DNA from: an uncultured Clostridia bacterium
GTDB taxonomy: Bacteria; Bacillota; Clostridia; Oscillospirales; JAAYOS01
Direction: 5' to 3'
DNA length: 52,689 nucleotides
NCBI GenBank assembly: GCA_944387575.1
Contig: CALXFK010000016.1
Location: 1 to 52,689 of the forward strand
The notes beneath the pieces were generated by a model, which saw nothing but the letters and a program-made list of their open reading frames with translations, ran no database searches and had not been told where the DNA came from. A program made the position numbers and the translations under genes. Positions 43,923 through 51,954 of the stretch are shown here, one piece after another. The stretch's first letter is position 1. Every line of letters starts with the position of its first letter.

Positions 43923-46799
43923 ATGGCATACAGGCGGATCTCAAAGTACTATCCCGGCTGCGACGGCACGAAGATAGCGGTGGACATATACATACCGCAG
44001 ACGGCACAGAAAGTTCCAGCGTTGTTTCAATGCGGATATATCGACAGACGGGAGAATTTCGAGCACTCGAAGGAGGCGTTTGAGCGGTTCCTTGATGCGG
44101 GATATGCGATAGTGCTGGTCGAGCCGCGCGGACACGGCGCGAGTTACGGTGTGAGCGAGGGGTTCTTTTCACGTAAGGATGCGCAGGACATGGCTGTTCT
44201 GATAGACACGATAGCGGGAGAGGACTGGTGCAGCGGCAAGGCGGGTATGTTCGGAGGATCGAACATGGGTCACATTCAGCATATCACGCTTGCGGAGGGT
44301 TCGAAGCGGCTGCTTGCCGCCGCCCCCTGTGACTGCCATGTCGACATGTACTACCAGAACTTCACGAACGGTGCGTCCGCGCTTCCGAAGATGCCGCGCC
44401 ACCACAGTATGGAGGAGAAGATCGGAACCCCTGTGGATGACGACCCCGCGCCCGACTATCCAATGGCGCACGAGGCGTGTGAGTGCCACCGCCTGAACCT
44501 CGGATTTCTCGAGCAGCACGAGCCGAACATGTTCCGCGATACGGTAAACCCGAAGATAGGCTACGCCCCGAATACCGAGATACCGGTTTGGGAGCGGATG
44601 AATACGGTGCGTTACGGAGCCGCGACGGTGTACCACAACGGCGCATGGTACGACCCCGGCTGCACCTCTGCCATGCTCGCGTTTTTGAGCTGGGGAGGAA
44701 AGGTGGTAATTGGACCGTGGCGGCACTGTGAGATATACCGCGGAGGAAGCGACTTCCCGAACGGGCAGTTCGACTGGGTGGCGGAACACATAAGGTTCTT
44801 TGATGCGGTGCTCCGTGGCGAGACGAACGGATGCCTGGACGAGCCGCCGATATATTACTACACGTTCGGCGCGCCTGGGGGAAGCGAGTGGAATTATGCC
44901 GCAGATTTCCCGCTCGACAGCCAGACCCAGCCCGAGCTGAAGCTCACCGCGTCCGGAGGAATGACCGAGGGAGATGTGAGCGAGGGAAGCGTAAGTTACC
45001 TTACGAGAGAGGATGTCTCGCTCTTCGGCGGATTCGGAAGGCTGAACCGCCGCATAGACGGCAGCCTTGCGGAAAACGACGCGAAGTGCCTCTGCTTTGA
45101 CAGTGAACCGCTGGAGGGAGCGGTGGAAATAACCGGGGTACCGGTCGTGGAACTGTGGCTGTCCTCTACGCACAGTGACTGCAACGTCATAGCGGCGCTC
45201 GAGGAGGTACTGCCCGACGGTACGAGCAGGTTTATAACCGACGGTACGATGCGTGCATCCCATCGCCGTACCGCGCGCGGTACGGTGCGTGACGCCCTTG
45301 GGCTCCCGTTCCATCCGAGCCGCGAGCGGGATGCGGTCGAACTCGTGGCGGGCGAGCCGAACCAGCTCGCGTTCAACCTCGAGGGGATAAGCTACATTGC
45401 CGCCGCAGGGTCGCGGCTGCGCCTGTCGCTCGCGTTCGGCGGGTGCGGGTACACCCAGCCGGAGGGGTTCCCGGATGAGCCGCCGACGGTGACGGTCTAC
45501 ACAGGCGGGAACGCCGGTTCCCTTGTCCGCCTGCCGGTGATAGCGCCGACGGTCACGCGCTTTGCGGGCGAGATGTCGGGGGAGAAGGTAAACGTGTACG
45601 CATTCAAGCGCGCCGTATACATAGAGCATGAGGGTCGCCGCTGGGAGCGGTTCGACTGCAAGCAGGTGTACCCGCTTGCGGACGGTAGCGAGGTACTGTT
45701 CGTCACCGATAAATTCACCGCCCGCCGCAAAAAGAGTGAAGTTGGCATGACACTTGCGATAGACGCACTCGGATTCAACGGCGAGGGGCGCCTTCCCGGG
45801 ACGGTGGCGCTTGGGGAAAAGACCGGGGAGAAGAAGACAACGCTGCCTGCGTTTATTCGCAGCCGTCTTGTCCGTCCGACCTTCCGGAATATCTGGGTGG
45901 CGACGGTGCCGGTGGCAAAGGAGCAGCCGGGGCAGATGAACCCGCAGCCGGTATCCACCTTCGACATATACATGAACGTGATGCTGCCGGACGGCGGTGA
46001 GGATGCGTCGAAGCGCTGGCCCTGCGTTGTGAACATCCACGGTTTCGGCGGTACTCCGAACACCTGCGACGCGATTTGTTCCGATTTCCTTGCTCGTGGC
46101 ATTGCGGTCGCGACGATAGATTACCGCCTCTGTCCGCCAAATGTTTGGCCCGCAAGCGACATTGACGCGAAGGGGTGTGTGCGCTGCCTCAAGGCGCGCG
46201 CGGAGGAACTGCGGCTCGACCCCGACCGGTTCGCGGTGCTCGGAGGGTCGATGGGCGGCGAGCTTGCGGCTATGATATGCGCATCGAACGGGGAACCGGA
46301 ATTCGAGGGCGACATCGGCGGCAACACAGATTTTACTAGTTCGGTCAAGGTGGGCGCCGCATACTTTGCCCCGACCGACTTTCTCGGGTTCGGCGAGGAT
46401 TGTGCGCACGTATGGCCGCACCAGCCGGACAAGGTCGCAAACGGGGATGGTCCGTTTGCGCCGCTCGCGTCGATGCTCGGGTATGTCGGAGCGGGAAAGG
46501 GAATGGGCGACATAAAGGCGCACCTCTTCGATAGTGACCCCAAGTACCAGGCACTCATCCAGATGGCAAAGGATGCAAGCCCGGTGTACCATGTGAGCGA
46601 AAACAGCGCGCCCTGCGCGTTCGTCCACGGCATTTACGACTGTGGAATACAGGTGCCGATGGGGCAGAGTGTTCGCATATTCGAGGCGTATACACGCAAA
46701 GGGGTGAAGGCGCTGCTGCTCTGCAACAACAACGGCATATACGGGGATGACCCGGAGGTGCGCGGCGCGGTCGCAGAATTTATTGCTTCGCGAATATAG
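43923..46799 (+). CDS. Fusion of an X-Pro dipeptidyl-peptidase/CocE-type hydrolase and a second alpha/beta hydrolase
   Basis: The 958-aa protein has three parts. Residues 1 to about 300 form a CocE/NonD (peptidase S15-like) hydrolase with nucleophile GMFGGSNMGH (Ser113), WYDPG (Asp244) and IGPWRH (His268), so a full triad is visible. Residues about 330-560 form the jelly-roll domain of that family (FGGFGRLNRRIDGSL, VPVVELWLSSTHSDC, LRLSLAFGGC). Residues about 690-958 are a second alpha/beta hydrolase with oxyanion HGFGG, nucleophile GGSMGG (near 773-778) and HGIYDCG. The usual GxGHG histidine is replaced by NNNGIYG, so it may be inactive. No signal peptide. AGGAGGT lies 8 bp before the ATG. 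Esters or acyl-peptides are plausible substrates; none can be named. Confidence 0.85.
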   Translation: MAYRRISKYYPGCDGTKIAVDIYIPQTAQKVPALFQCGYIDRRENFEHSKEAFERFLDAGYAIVLVEPRGHGASYGVSEGFFSRKDAQDMAVLIDTIAGEDWCSGKAGMFGGSNMGHIQHITLAEGSKRLLAAAPCDCHVDMYYQNFTNGASALPKMPRHHSMEEKIGTPVDDDPAPDYPMAHEACECHRLNLGFLEQHEPNMFRDTVNPKIGYAPNTEIPVWERMNTVRYGAATVYHNGAWYDPGCTSAMLAFLSWGGKVVIGPWRHCEIYRGGSDFPNGQFDWVAEHIRFFDAVLRGETNGCLDEPPIYYYTFGAPGGSEWNYAADFPLDSQTQPELKLTASGGMTEGDVSEGSVSYLTREDVSLFGGFGRLNRRIDGSLAENDAKCLCFDSEPLEGAVEITGVPVVELWLSSTHSDCNVIAALEEVLPDGTSRFITDGTMRASHRRTARGTVRDALGLPFHPSRERDAVELVAGEPNQLAFNLEGISYIAAAGSRLRLSLAFGGCGYTQPEGFPDEPPTVTVYTGGNAGSLVRLPVIAPTVTRFAGEMSGEKVNVYAFKRAVYIEHEGRRWERFDCKQVYPLADGSEVLFVTDKFTARRKKSEVGMTLAIDALGFNGEGRLPGTVALGEKTGEKKTTLPAFIRSRLVRPTFRNIWVATVPVAKEQPGQMNPQPVSTFDIYMNVMLPDGGEDASKRWPCVVNIHGFGGTPNTCDAICSDFLARGIAVATIDYRLCPPNVWPASDIDAKGCVRCLKARAEELRLDPDRFAVLGGSMGGELAAMICASNGEPEFEGDIGGNTDFTSSVKVGAAYFAPTDFLGFGEDCAHVWPHQPDKVANGDGPFAPLASMLGYVGAGKGMGDIKAHLFDSDPKYQALIQMAKDASPVYHVSENSAPCAFVHGIYDCGIQVPMGQSVRIFEAYTRKGVKALLLCNNNGIYGDDPEVRGAVAEFIASRI

Positions 46800-46848
46800 C
46801 ATGTGGCGCGAAATCGTATATTGAAGGCTAAATGCGGGATAGTACATC

Positions 46849-46900
46849 AAATGCGGATAGCAAGTCGTTAGGCTTGCTATCCGCATTTCCCATATTTTTA
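46849..46900 (+). terminator. Intrinsic terminator after the double hydrolase
   Basis: A perfect 16-bp inverted repeat (46849-46864 with 46873-46888), 8-nt loop, followed by CCCATATTTTTA. The next 100 bp to the flavin reductase stop hold nothing recognisable. Confidence 0.82.
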
Positions 46901-47000
46901 CCTTTTAGAAATTGTTTTAGTTATTAAAGTTTCTTGGTTGCGCTTTAAACAGCGGCGCGGAAGGCTTTGGATTTGATAAGGACTTACTGCAATAGTGATA

Positions 47001-47573
47001 TTATTTTTTCATCAAGTCTGCTCCGCTGTGCCACGCCTGACCGACTTTTTCTCCAACAACGTAATATCCATTCCTCATTTGATCAAAAGCAAAGGCATGG
47101 ATTTTGCCCGCATCAATTTTGCCTGCCTCGTCTAATACTTTTTCATCGGCGATTACATTAGTGATCTTGCCGAGAACTCGCAGACCATATGGCTGGGATT
47201 GCATTTCCACAACTTCACATTCTAAAGTAATGGGATATTCTGTAATAATTGGTGCATCTACTCTTTCACTTTTGACTGCGTGGAGCCCGCTGCGCGCAAA
47301 TTTATCTGTCATTTTGTTGGCGGTGGCAATTCCCAAGAAATCAGATTCTTTAATAGTGTCTATTCCGGGAACAGCAAGGGTAAATGCTTTTCTCGCCCTG
47401 ATATTTGCAACAGTTTTGTGGTCTGATTCCAAATTCAGCGCAACCATATCCTCAGCGCAGATGCCACCCCACGCCATCATCATAACATCGACGGTATCAT
47501 CTTCGTTATAAGTACCGATCATATAAGTCGGCATGGGGAACAGATACGGCTTTACTCCAAAGTCTTTTGACAT
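47001..47573 (-). CDS. Flavin reductase / flavoredoxin-like FMN-binding protein
   Basis: The 190-aa protein belongs to the FMN-binding split-barrel flavin-reductase group: NEDDTVDVMMMAWGGICAED, LNLESDHKTVANIRARKAF (an S.R.T..N-type block) and the end FDQMRNGYYVVGEKVG. Such proteins reduce or carry FMN and are common next to HxlR regulators. ATG 47573 has AAAGGAGAG upstream; an earlier in-frame ATG at 47615 is less likely. Base composition is clearly richer in A+T than the neighbours, as in the divergent hxlR gene, suggesting joint acquisition. The physiological substrate is unknown. Confidence 0.85.
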   Translation of the reverse strand: MSKDFGVKPYLFPMPTYMIGTYNEDDTVDVMMMAWGGICAEDMVALNLESDHKTVANIRARKAFTLAVPGIDTIKESDFLGIATANKMTDKFARSGLHAVKSERVDAPIITEYPITLECEVVEMQSQPYGLRVLGKITNVIADEKVLDEAGKIDAGKIHAFAFDQMRNGYYVVGEKVGQAWHSGADLMKK

Positions 47574-47601
47574 AATTAGCTCTCCTTTCATATTAGCAAA
47601 A

Positions 47602-47630
47602 TTGACTTTTTCCAATTTCTACGTTATGAT
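47602..47630 (+). promoter_or_regulatory. Promoter of the HxlR-type gene
   Basis: TTGACT (47602-47607), 17-bp spacer, TATGAT (47625-47630). Its -10 overlaps the -10 of the divergent promoter. Confidence 0.7.
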
Positions 47631-47656
47631 AATAGCAAGAATATATCAAAAATCAA
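47629..47656 (-). promoter_or_regulatory. Promoter of the flavin reductase gene
   Basis: Minus strand: TTGATT (47656-47651), 16-bp spacer, TATTAT (47634-47629). Confidence 0.65.
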
Positions 47657-47681
47657 GTACGCACATTTAGGTGATGTACTT
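47655..47681. promoter_or_regulatory. Candidate HxlR operator
   Basis: AAGTAC (47655-47660) and GTACTT (47676-47681) form an inverted repeat with a 15-bp spacer. It overlaps the flavin-reductase -35 box and lies in the hxlR leader. HxlR proteins bind such AT-rich dyads as dimers. Confidence 0.55.
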
Positions 47682-47719
47682 ACATAAACTTTATATACTT
47701 ACTTATAGGAGAGTGCAAA

Positions 47720-48052
47720 ATGGGTGAGCGCTGTATAGCAAACGAATGTCTTAGCAGTACAGGTTTCAGTTATACATTATCGTTGATTAACGGGAAATAT
47801 AAAATGACGATTTTGTATACGCTTATGGAGTTTGGCGTGGTACGGTTTAATGAAATAAAAAAATATATTGGAGAGATTTCATATAAGACGCTTAGCTCTA
47901 CTCTAAAAGAATTGGAAAGGGATCAACTTGTTCACCGAGAAGAATATCCGCAAATCCCGCCCAAAGTCGAGTACAGCCTGACGGAAAGGGGCAAATCACT
48001 AATGCCCATTCTTGATGAAATGTGCGAGTGGGGGGAGAAAAACCGACTTTGA
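47720..48052 (+). CDS. HxlR-family winged-helix regulator
   Basis: The 110-aa protein has the HxlR core: LSLINGKYKMTILYTLMEFG (the GKW-type helix), RFNEIKKYIGEISYKTLSST (recognition helix region) and PPKVEYSLTERGKSL (wing). Cysteines at positions 5 and 10 lie before the first core helix, where several redox-sensing HxlR/YodB relatives have their sensing Cys, so oxidant or quinone sensing is possible. AGGAGAG precedes the ATG. It is divergent from the flavin reductase and probably represses it. The 138 bp after its stop hold nothing recognisable. Confidence 0.9.
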   Translation: MGERCIANECLSSTGFSYTLSLINGKYKMTILYTLMEFGVVRFNEIKKYIGEISYKTLSSTLKELERDQLVHREEYPQIPPKVEYSLTERGKSLMPILDEMCEWGEKNRL

Positions 48053-48204
48053 TATGTACTTTTTAGTATTAGTAAATGGTTAAGGCGGTTGCTGCAAGCA
48101 TAGACATTGTGAACATACAAAAGCTTCTGAGTATCGGATTCGTTTTCTGTCACGCAAACCAGGCAGCAATTATTAAAATGGCGCTTTGAGCGCATGAACT
48201 ATAT

Positions 48205-48243
48205 AAAAAGAGTCGGAACATCTGCATGTTCCGACTCTTTTTT
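48205..48243. terminator. Bidirectional terminator
   Basis: A perfect 16-bp stem (48205-48220 with 48227-48242), 6-nt loop, has AAAAAG at the left and CTTTTTT at the right, so it works on both strands. It ends the DUF4340/GldG operon and possibly hxlR. Confidence 0.92.
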
Positions 48244-48259
48244 ACGTGGAATTTTTGAA

Positions 48260-49762
48260 TTAGGAGCGCGGGATCTCCTCGCCGCGATCCTGGTAATCAA
48301 ATGCGGTGAGAAGGGCACGAATGTCGCTGACATTTACGTAGAACACCGCCGGAGCGCCGTTGACGCTTGCGGCATACTGGCGTTCGTTCATTGCGTAGAG
48401 GTCAAGGGTGTTCCGCGTGCCATCATTCATAACGATCGCGATCGAATACTCGGGGGCAGCGTCGCCGGTCGAGTATGCCTCGTCGAGATCGCCGACGATA
48501 AGCAGGTTCAGCGCGTAAGTGAACAGGCGGCGTGCATTGGTGACCGAAATTGCGCGCCCGTCGAGGGTGGCATAGAACACGTCATTGCCGTCTTCATCGG
48601 TGTAGTTTTCGATTATGCTGAGCAGGCGCTTGGTGTCACCGAGGGTATACTCGATACGGGAAACGTCCGAGATGTTCTCTATCCAGAGGAGCTTAAACAT
48701 CAGGTCAATGTAGTTCGTCTCGAGCACTGCGGGGGCAAACCCGCTTGCGTACAGCACTGAGTTGCAGCCTTCAGCCATGACATAGCAGTCGCCCGTTTCG
48801 GTGTAGTTGCCGATGTAGTAGTGGACGGTCTCTCCGTCCGCGTTCTCCATCCACAGCTCTATCGGGTCATCAAATCCGTACTCGGACAGCATCGTCTCGT
48901 CCGCGACATCGGTAATGACCGATTCGATGGTGAGCGGCACTATCTTGTCTATAAACGAGTCCTCAACGTTTGTGTCGTTGCACTCGCTGTCCACCGGCGC
49001 AAACATGTGCCAGGTGGTAGTTCCGGCGGGCAAGTCACCTGCGAGCTCGTCAGCGGTGCGCTGACGCAGTTCGAAGTTCAGCCCGAGGTTCTCGTTATAC
49101 AGCTTGATGTAGGTGATTCCGCCGTTTGCGTCGTACGTCATCGTCTCCTGGTCAAGATAGACCGAGGTGTCGAAGAAGTTGAGCTCGCGATAGCTCAGCT
49201 CGTTTGTGGACATTTTCTGAATAGAATACTTCGAAACAGCGTACACCGCGGGGTCGTCGTCTATCATACCGTAGTATGAATCGGCGACGGCGGTGAGGTC
49301 TCCGATGCGCAGAGTGAAGTTCGCTCCGCTCTTGAAAGCGATCTCAAAGACATACATCGGGTCGTCCAGACCGTAATACGCGAGGTCGTCGGTGCTCTCC
49401 GCGACCTTAGCAAGCGCGGTGACCGACACGGCGTTCCACGCGGTCGAGCTGAGGCTGTCGTGGGAGTAGGTCCAACCCTCAACAGCTGGCTCCACGCTGA
49501 AGCGCTGCTGTTCCTCCTCGAGATAAGTGTGTATCTCAAGATCGGCGCCCGGGTCATCCCTGAAATGGACCTTGATGTAGTCGAGGTCATAGTAGTCCTC
49601 GTTTATAAGGTAGGTGGAGGTGGGCGGCGTGGAGGAGGATGGAGAGGGCGAGGACTCCTCGTCCGAGCTGTCGGGCAGGAGCGTTATGAGCAGCGCAAGC
49701 CCGATGCAGACGACAATCGCCACTAACGTGATGATAAGGGGCTTCCAAAAGGTTTTTTTCAT
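48260..49762 (-). CDS. DUF4340 domain membrane-anchored protein
   Basis: The 500-aa protein has an N-terminal membrane anchor (about 8-30), a Ser/Pro-rich linker (SSPSPSSSTPPTSTY) and an extracytoplasmic part with DUF4340 repeats (GWTYSHDSLSSTAWNAVSVT, YYGLDDPMYVFEIAF and again LSEYGFDDPIELWMENA). DUF4340 proteins commonly accompany GldG-type ABC systems, as here. The start overlaps the gldG-like stop by one base (TAATG). It is the last gene of the operon and ends at a strong hairpin. Its substrate or binding partner is unknown. Confidence 0.85.
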   Translation of the reverse strand: MKKTFWKPLIITLVAIVVCIGLALLITLLPDSSDEESSPSPSSSTPPTSTYLINEDYYDLDYIKVHFRDDPGADLEIHTYLEEEQQRFSVEPAVEGWTYSHDSLSSTAWNAVSVTALAKVAESTDDLAYYGLDDPMYVFEIAFKSGANFTLRIGDLTAVADSYYGMIDDDPAVYAVSKYSIQKMSTNELSYRELNFFDTSVYLDQETMTYDANGGITYIKLYNENLGLNFELRQRTADELAGDLPAGTTTWHMFAPVDSECNDTNVEDSFIDKIVPLTIESVITDVADETMLSEYGFDDPIELWMENADGETVHYYIGNYTETGDCYVMAEGCNSVLYASGFAPAVLETNYIDLMFKLLWIENISDVSRIEYTLGDTKRLLSIIENYTDEDGNDVFYATLDGRAISVTNARRLFTYALNLLIVGDLDEAYSTGDAAPEYSIAIVMNDGTRNTLDLYAMNERQYAASVNGAPAVFYVNVSDIRALLTAFDYQDRGEEIPRS

Positions 49763-51231
49763 TACTTGTTTCTCCTTCTCGCCCAGACGACAAAGCCGAT
49801 AACAAGCGTGCTGAGGGGCAGAATTATGCAGAGCGCCCAGAAGATCACATTAGCCTGCGAGGCGACGATCGAGAGGGTCGTGCTCTGGAAGTATTTGCTC
49901 GAGACGACTATCGAGTCGGAGTCCTCGTTCATGTAGTTGAGTGCCTGGAGGAAGAACTTATTGTTGAGGAAGGTGTCGGTCGAGAGCATCTCATCCGATG
50001 CCATTCCGCTAGAGCAGAAGAGTATACGCGAGTAGTTGCTCTGGAGGTTGGACACCATGTTCTGCTCGGTCAGCACACAAACATTGAACGGTCCGGCGAC
50101 GTCACCGTCCTCCTGTGCGTAGTTGGTAATGGCGGTGCCGGAGGAATAGCTCTTGCCGTACGAACCTGAGGAGGTAACGAGTATCGGATAGGTGGTGCGC
50201 CACTCGTACTGATTATACAGTATCGAGATAGCACGGCTCGAGGGAGTGATGACGTACTCGTTAGAGGACGCGATAGAGCTCGTCATGTCGTGGCTTATAA
50301 AGCTCGGCGCGACGTTGGTGGGATGGCTGATAGAACGGGTGGAATCCGCTACGAGCACCTGGTCGTAGGAGACGCCCCAATCCGCCATAAAACGCTCAAA
50401 CACAGGAAGCTCGGGCACGTTTATGTCATAGAACACTAGTGCATTGCCGTTGCGGTTGAAGTATTCGTCGAGTTTGTTTATTTCCTCGACGGTGAAGTCA
50501 CGCTCGGGCGAGCAGATGACAAGCAGCGAGCAGTCGTCCGGTATCTCTTCGACAGAGAGGTTAATGGTATCGACCGAGTAGTTGGCGGAGGTGAGCAGCG
50601 CATTGAGCTCGGTGAAGGTCTCTTCGCCGTGACCCTGGACGCGCAACGCCACCGGAAGAGTCTCCATAATGCAGTAGCTTATCGCACTCGACAGTTTCTG
50701 CTCCGCCTGAAGACCGCTTATGTAGCTCTCTTCGGTCTCGTAGCTGGTGCTTATCTCGTAGAGGTCGGCAGTCGCGAGCTTCTTGTAGCGGAGGTCGCTC
50801 TCGATTATTATATCGAAGCGGCTGACCGTTCCGAAAGTGGTGTACTGCTCGACGATTTCCGGGTTGGAGTACGGGTCGACATAGCGGACGCTTATCCGGT
50901 CGCCGGAAAGGGCAATGTACCGGAGAAGGACCTCGCGTATCGGTGCGTAGGTGTCCGAGTCAATGAAATAGTACTCGGGAGCGAACACGGTGATAAGAAT
51001 ATCCCGGTCGAGCTCCTCCGCGAGGAATTTCTGCGTCTCGTCGCTTATCTCGTAGAGGCGCTCGTCGGTGAGGTCGAAGCGCAGGTTGAACTTGTTGGTC
51101 ACAAGACTCGAGAGAATATTGAATATCACCACTGCGGCAAGGAACAGTGCAGTAAAAACCACCGTTGCCGAACCGTAACGCACTCCTTTGCGGCGGAAAA
51201 TGCCGCTCAACTTAGAAAAGAAAGATTTCAT
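49762..51231 (-). CDS. GldG-like ABC auxiliary protein
   Basis: The 489-aa protein has transmembrane helices at both ends (about 20-42 and 463-484) around a large extracytoplasmic domain. It matches the ABC-type auxiliary (GldG) family: FDLTDERLYEISDETQKFL (about 53-71), LRVQGHGEETFTELNALL, DCSLLVICSPERDFTVEEI and LDEYFNRNGNALVFYD. In Bacteroidetes GldG works with GldA and GldF in gliding. In Firmicutes the same set occurs in non-gliding cells, with unknown role. GAGGAGG precedes the ATG. The permease gene ends 14 bp upstream. Confidence 0.88.
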   Translation of the reverse strand: MKSFFSKLSGIFRRKGVRYGSATVVFTALFLAAVVIFNILSSLVTNKFNLRFDLTDERLYEISDETQKFLAEELDRDILITVFAPEYYFIDSDTYAPIREVLLRYIALSGDRISVRYVDPYSNPEIVEQYTTFGTVSRFDIIIESDLRYKKLATADLYEISTSYETEESYISGLQAEQKLSSAISYCIMETLPVALRVQGHGEETFTELNALLTSANYSVDTINLSVEEIPDDCSLLVICSPERDFTVEEINKLDEYFNRNGNALVFYDINVPELPVFERFMADWGVSYDQVLVADSTRSISHPTNVAPSFISHDMTSSIASSNEYVITPSSRAISILYNQYEWRTTYPILVTSSGSYGKSYSSGTAITNYAQEDGDVAGPFNVCVLTEQNMVSNLQSNYSRILFCSSGMASDEMLSTDTFLNNKFFLQALNYMNEDSDSIVVSSKYFQSTTLSIVASQANVIFWALCIILPLSTLVIGFVVWARRRNK

Positions 51232-51245
51232 TCTGCGATGCCTCC

Positions 51246-51950
51246 TCAGCTCCAGCGCTTCTTCTCGATGACGCGGGTCGTGAAGAACATGAATGACGCC
51301 GCGACGCTGAGATAGAAGATGAGATCATTGATCGCCAGAACGCCGCGGCTTATATTGGCATAGCGGCGGAACATGGAAATGTAGTAAAGGAAGTTGTTGA
51401 GAATAGCGTTAGACTGACCAAGCCCGGAGTAATCGATGAGATACAGACCGAGCAGCACCGCAAGCGTGAGCACCGCGCTGATGAGCTGGTTCTCGGTGAG
51501 CGCGGAGATAAATATACCTATCGACAAGAACGCCGCCGCGACACAGTAGGTCGCAAGGTAGGTGGCAAGGAGCTCACGGACGTTGGGCTGACCGTAAGTC
51601 GCGATTATCAGAACGTATATCAGCGTTACCGCAAGCGCCACCGAAAAGATGGCGAGAGCGGCGAGAAACTTCCCGAGCACTATCTGCCACACGCTCGTCG
51701 GAGAGGTGAGAAGGAGCTGGTCGGTCTTCTGTTTGAACTCCTCACTGAAAAGGCGCATCGTCAGGAACGGCACCGTGAATATCAGGATGAACAGCATGAA
51801 CCCAAACACCGACGAGAGATCGCTCGATACGTAGGCTATGTTGTTTATGTAGAAGTTCGTGTCCATAACCGCGATGAAAGCTGCGATAAAGACGTAGCCA
51901 AGCGGGCTTGTAAAATAGTGGCGCAGATCGCGCTTGAATATGGCAGTCAT
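51246..51950 (-). CDS. GldF-like ABC-2 permease
   Basis: The 234-aa protein has six predicted transmembrane helices and the ABC-2 permease look: FKRDLRHYFTSPLGYVFIAA at the start, FEEFKQKTDQLLLTSPTS-like segment (SEEFKQKTDQLLLTSPTSVW), and the middle helix set. The coupling-helix region RLFSEEFKQKTDQLLLTSP is characteristic of GldF. It should form the membrane pore driven by the ATPase encoded just upstream (4 bp gap). GGAGG lies 9 bp before the ATG. The transported molecule is unknown. Confidence 0.9.
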   Translation of the reverse strand: MTAIFKRDLRHYFTSPLGYVFIAAFIAVMDTNFYINNIAYVSSDLSSVFGFMLFILIFTVPFLTMRLFSEEFKQKTDQLLLTSPTSVWQIVLGKFLAALAIFSVALAVTLIYVLIIATYGQPNVRELLATYLATYCVAAAFLSIGIFISALTENQLISAVLTLAVLLGLYLIDYSGLGQSNAILNNFLYYISMFRRYANISRGVLAINDLIFYLSVAASFMFFTTRVIEKKRWS

Positions 51951-51954
51951 CAGG

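Noticed and set aside
44169..46886. A 905-codon open frame antisense to the double hydrolase
   Set aside because: It is a shadow of GC-rich codon bias: its protein resembles no family, is full of Arg and His, and has no ribosome-binding site, while the plus-strand frame has clear hydrolase motifs.
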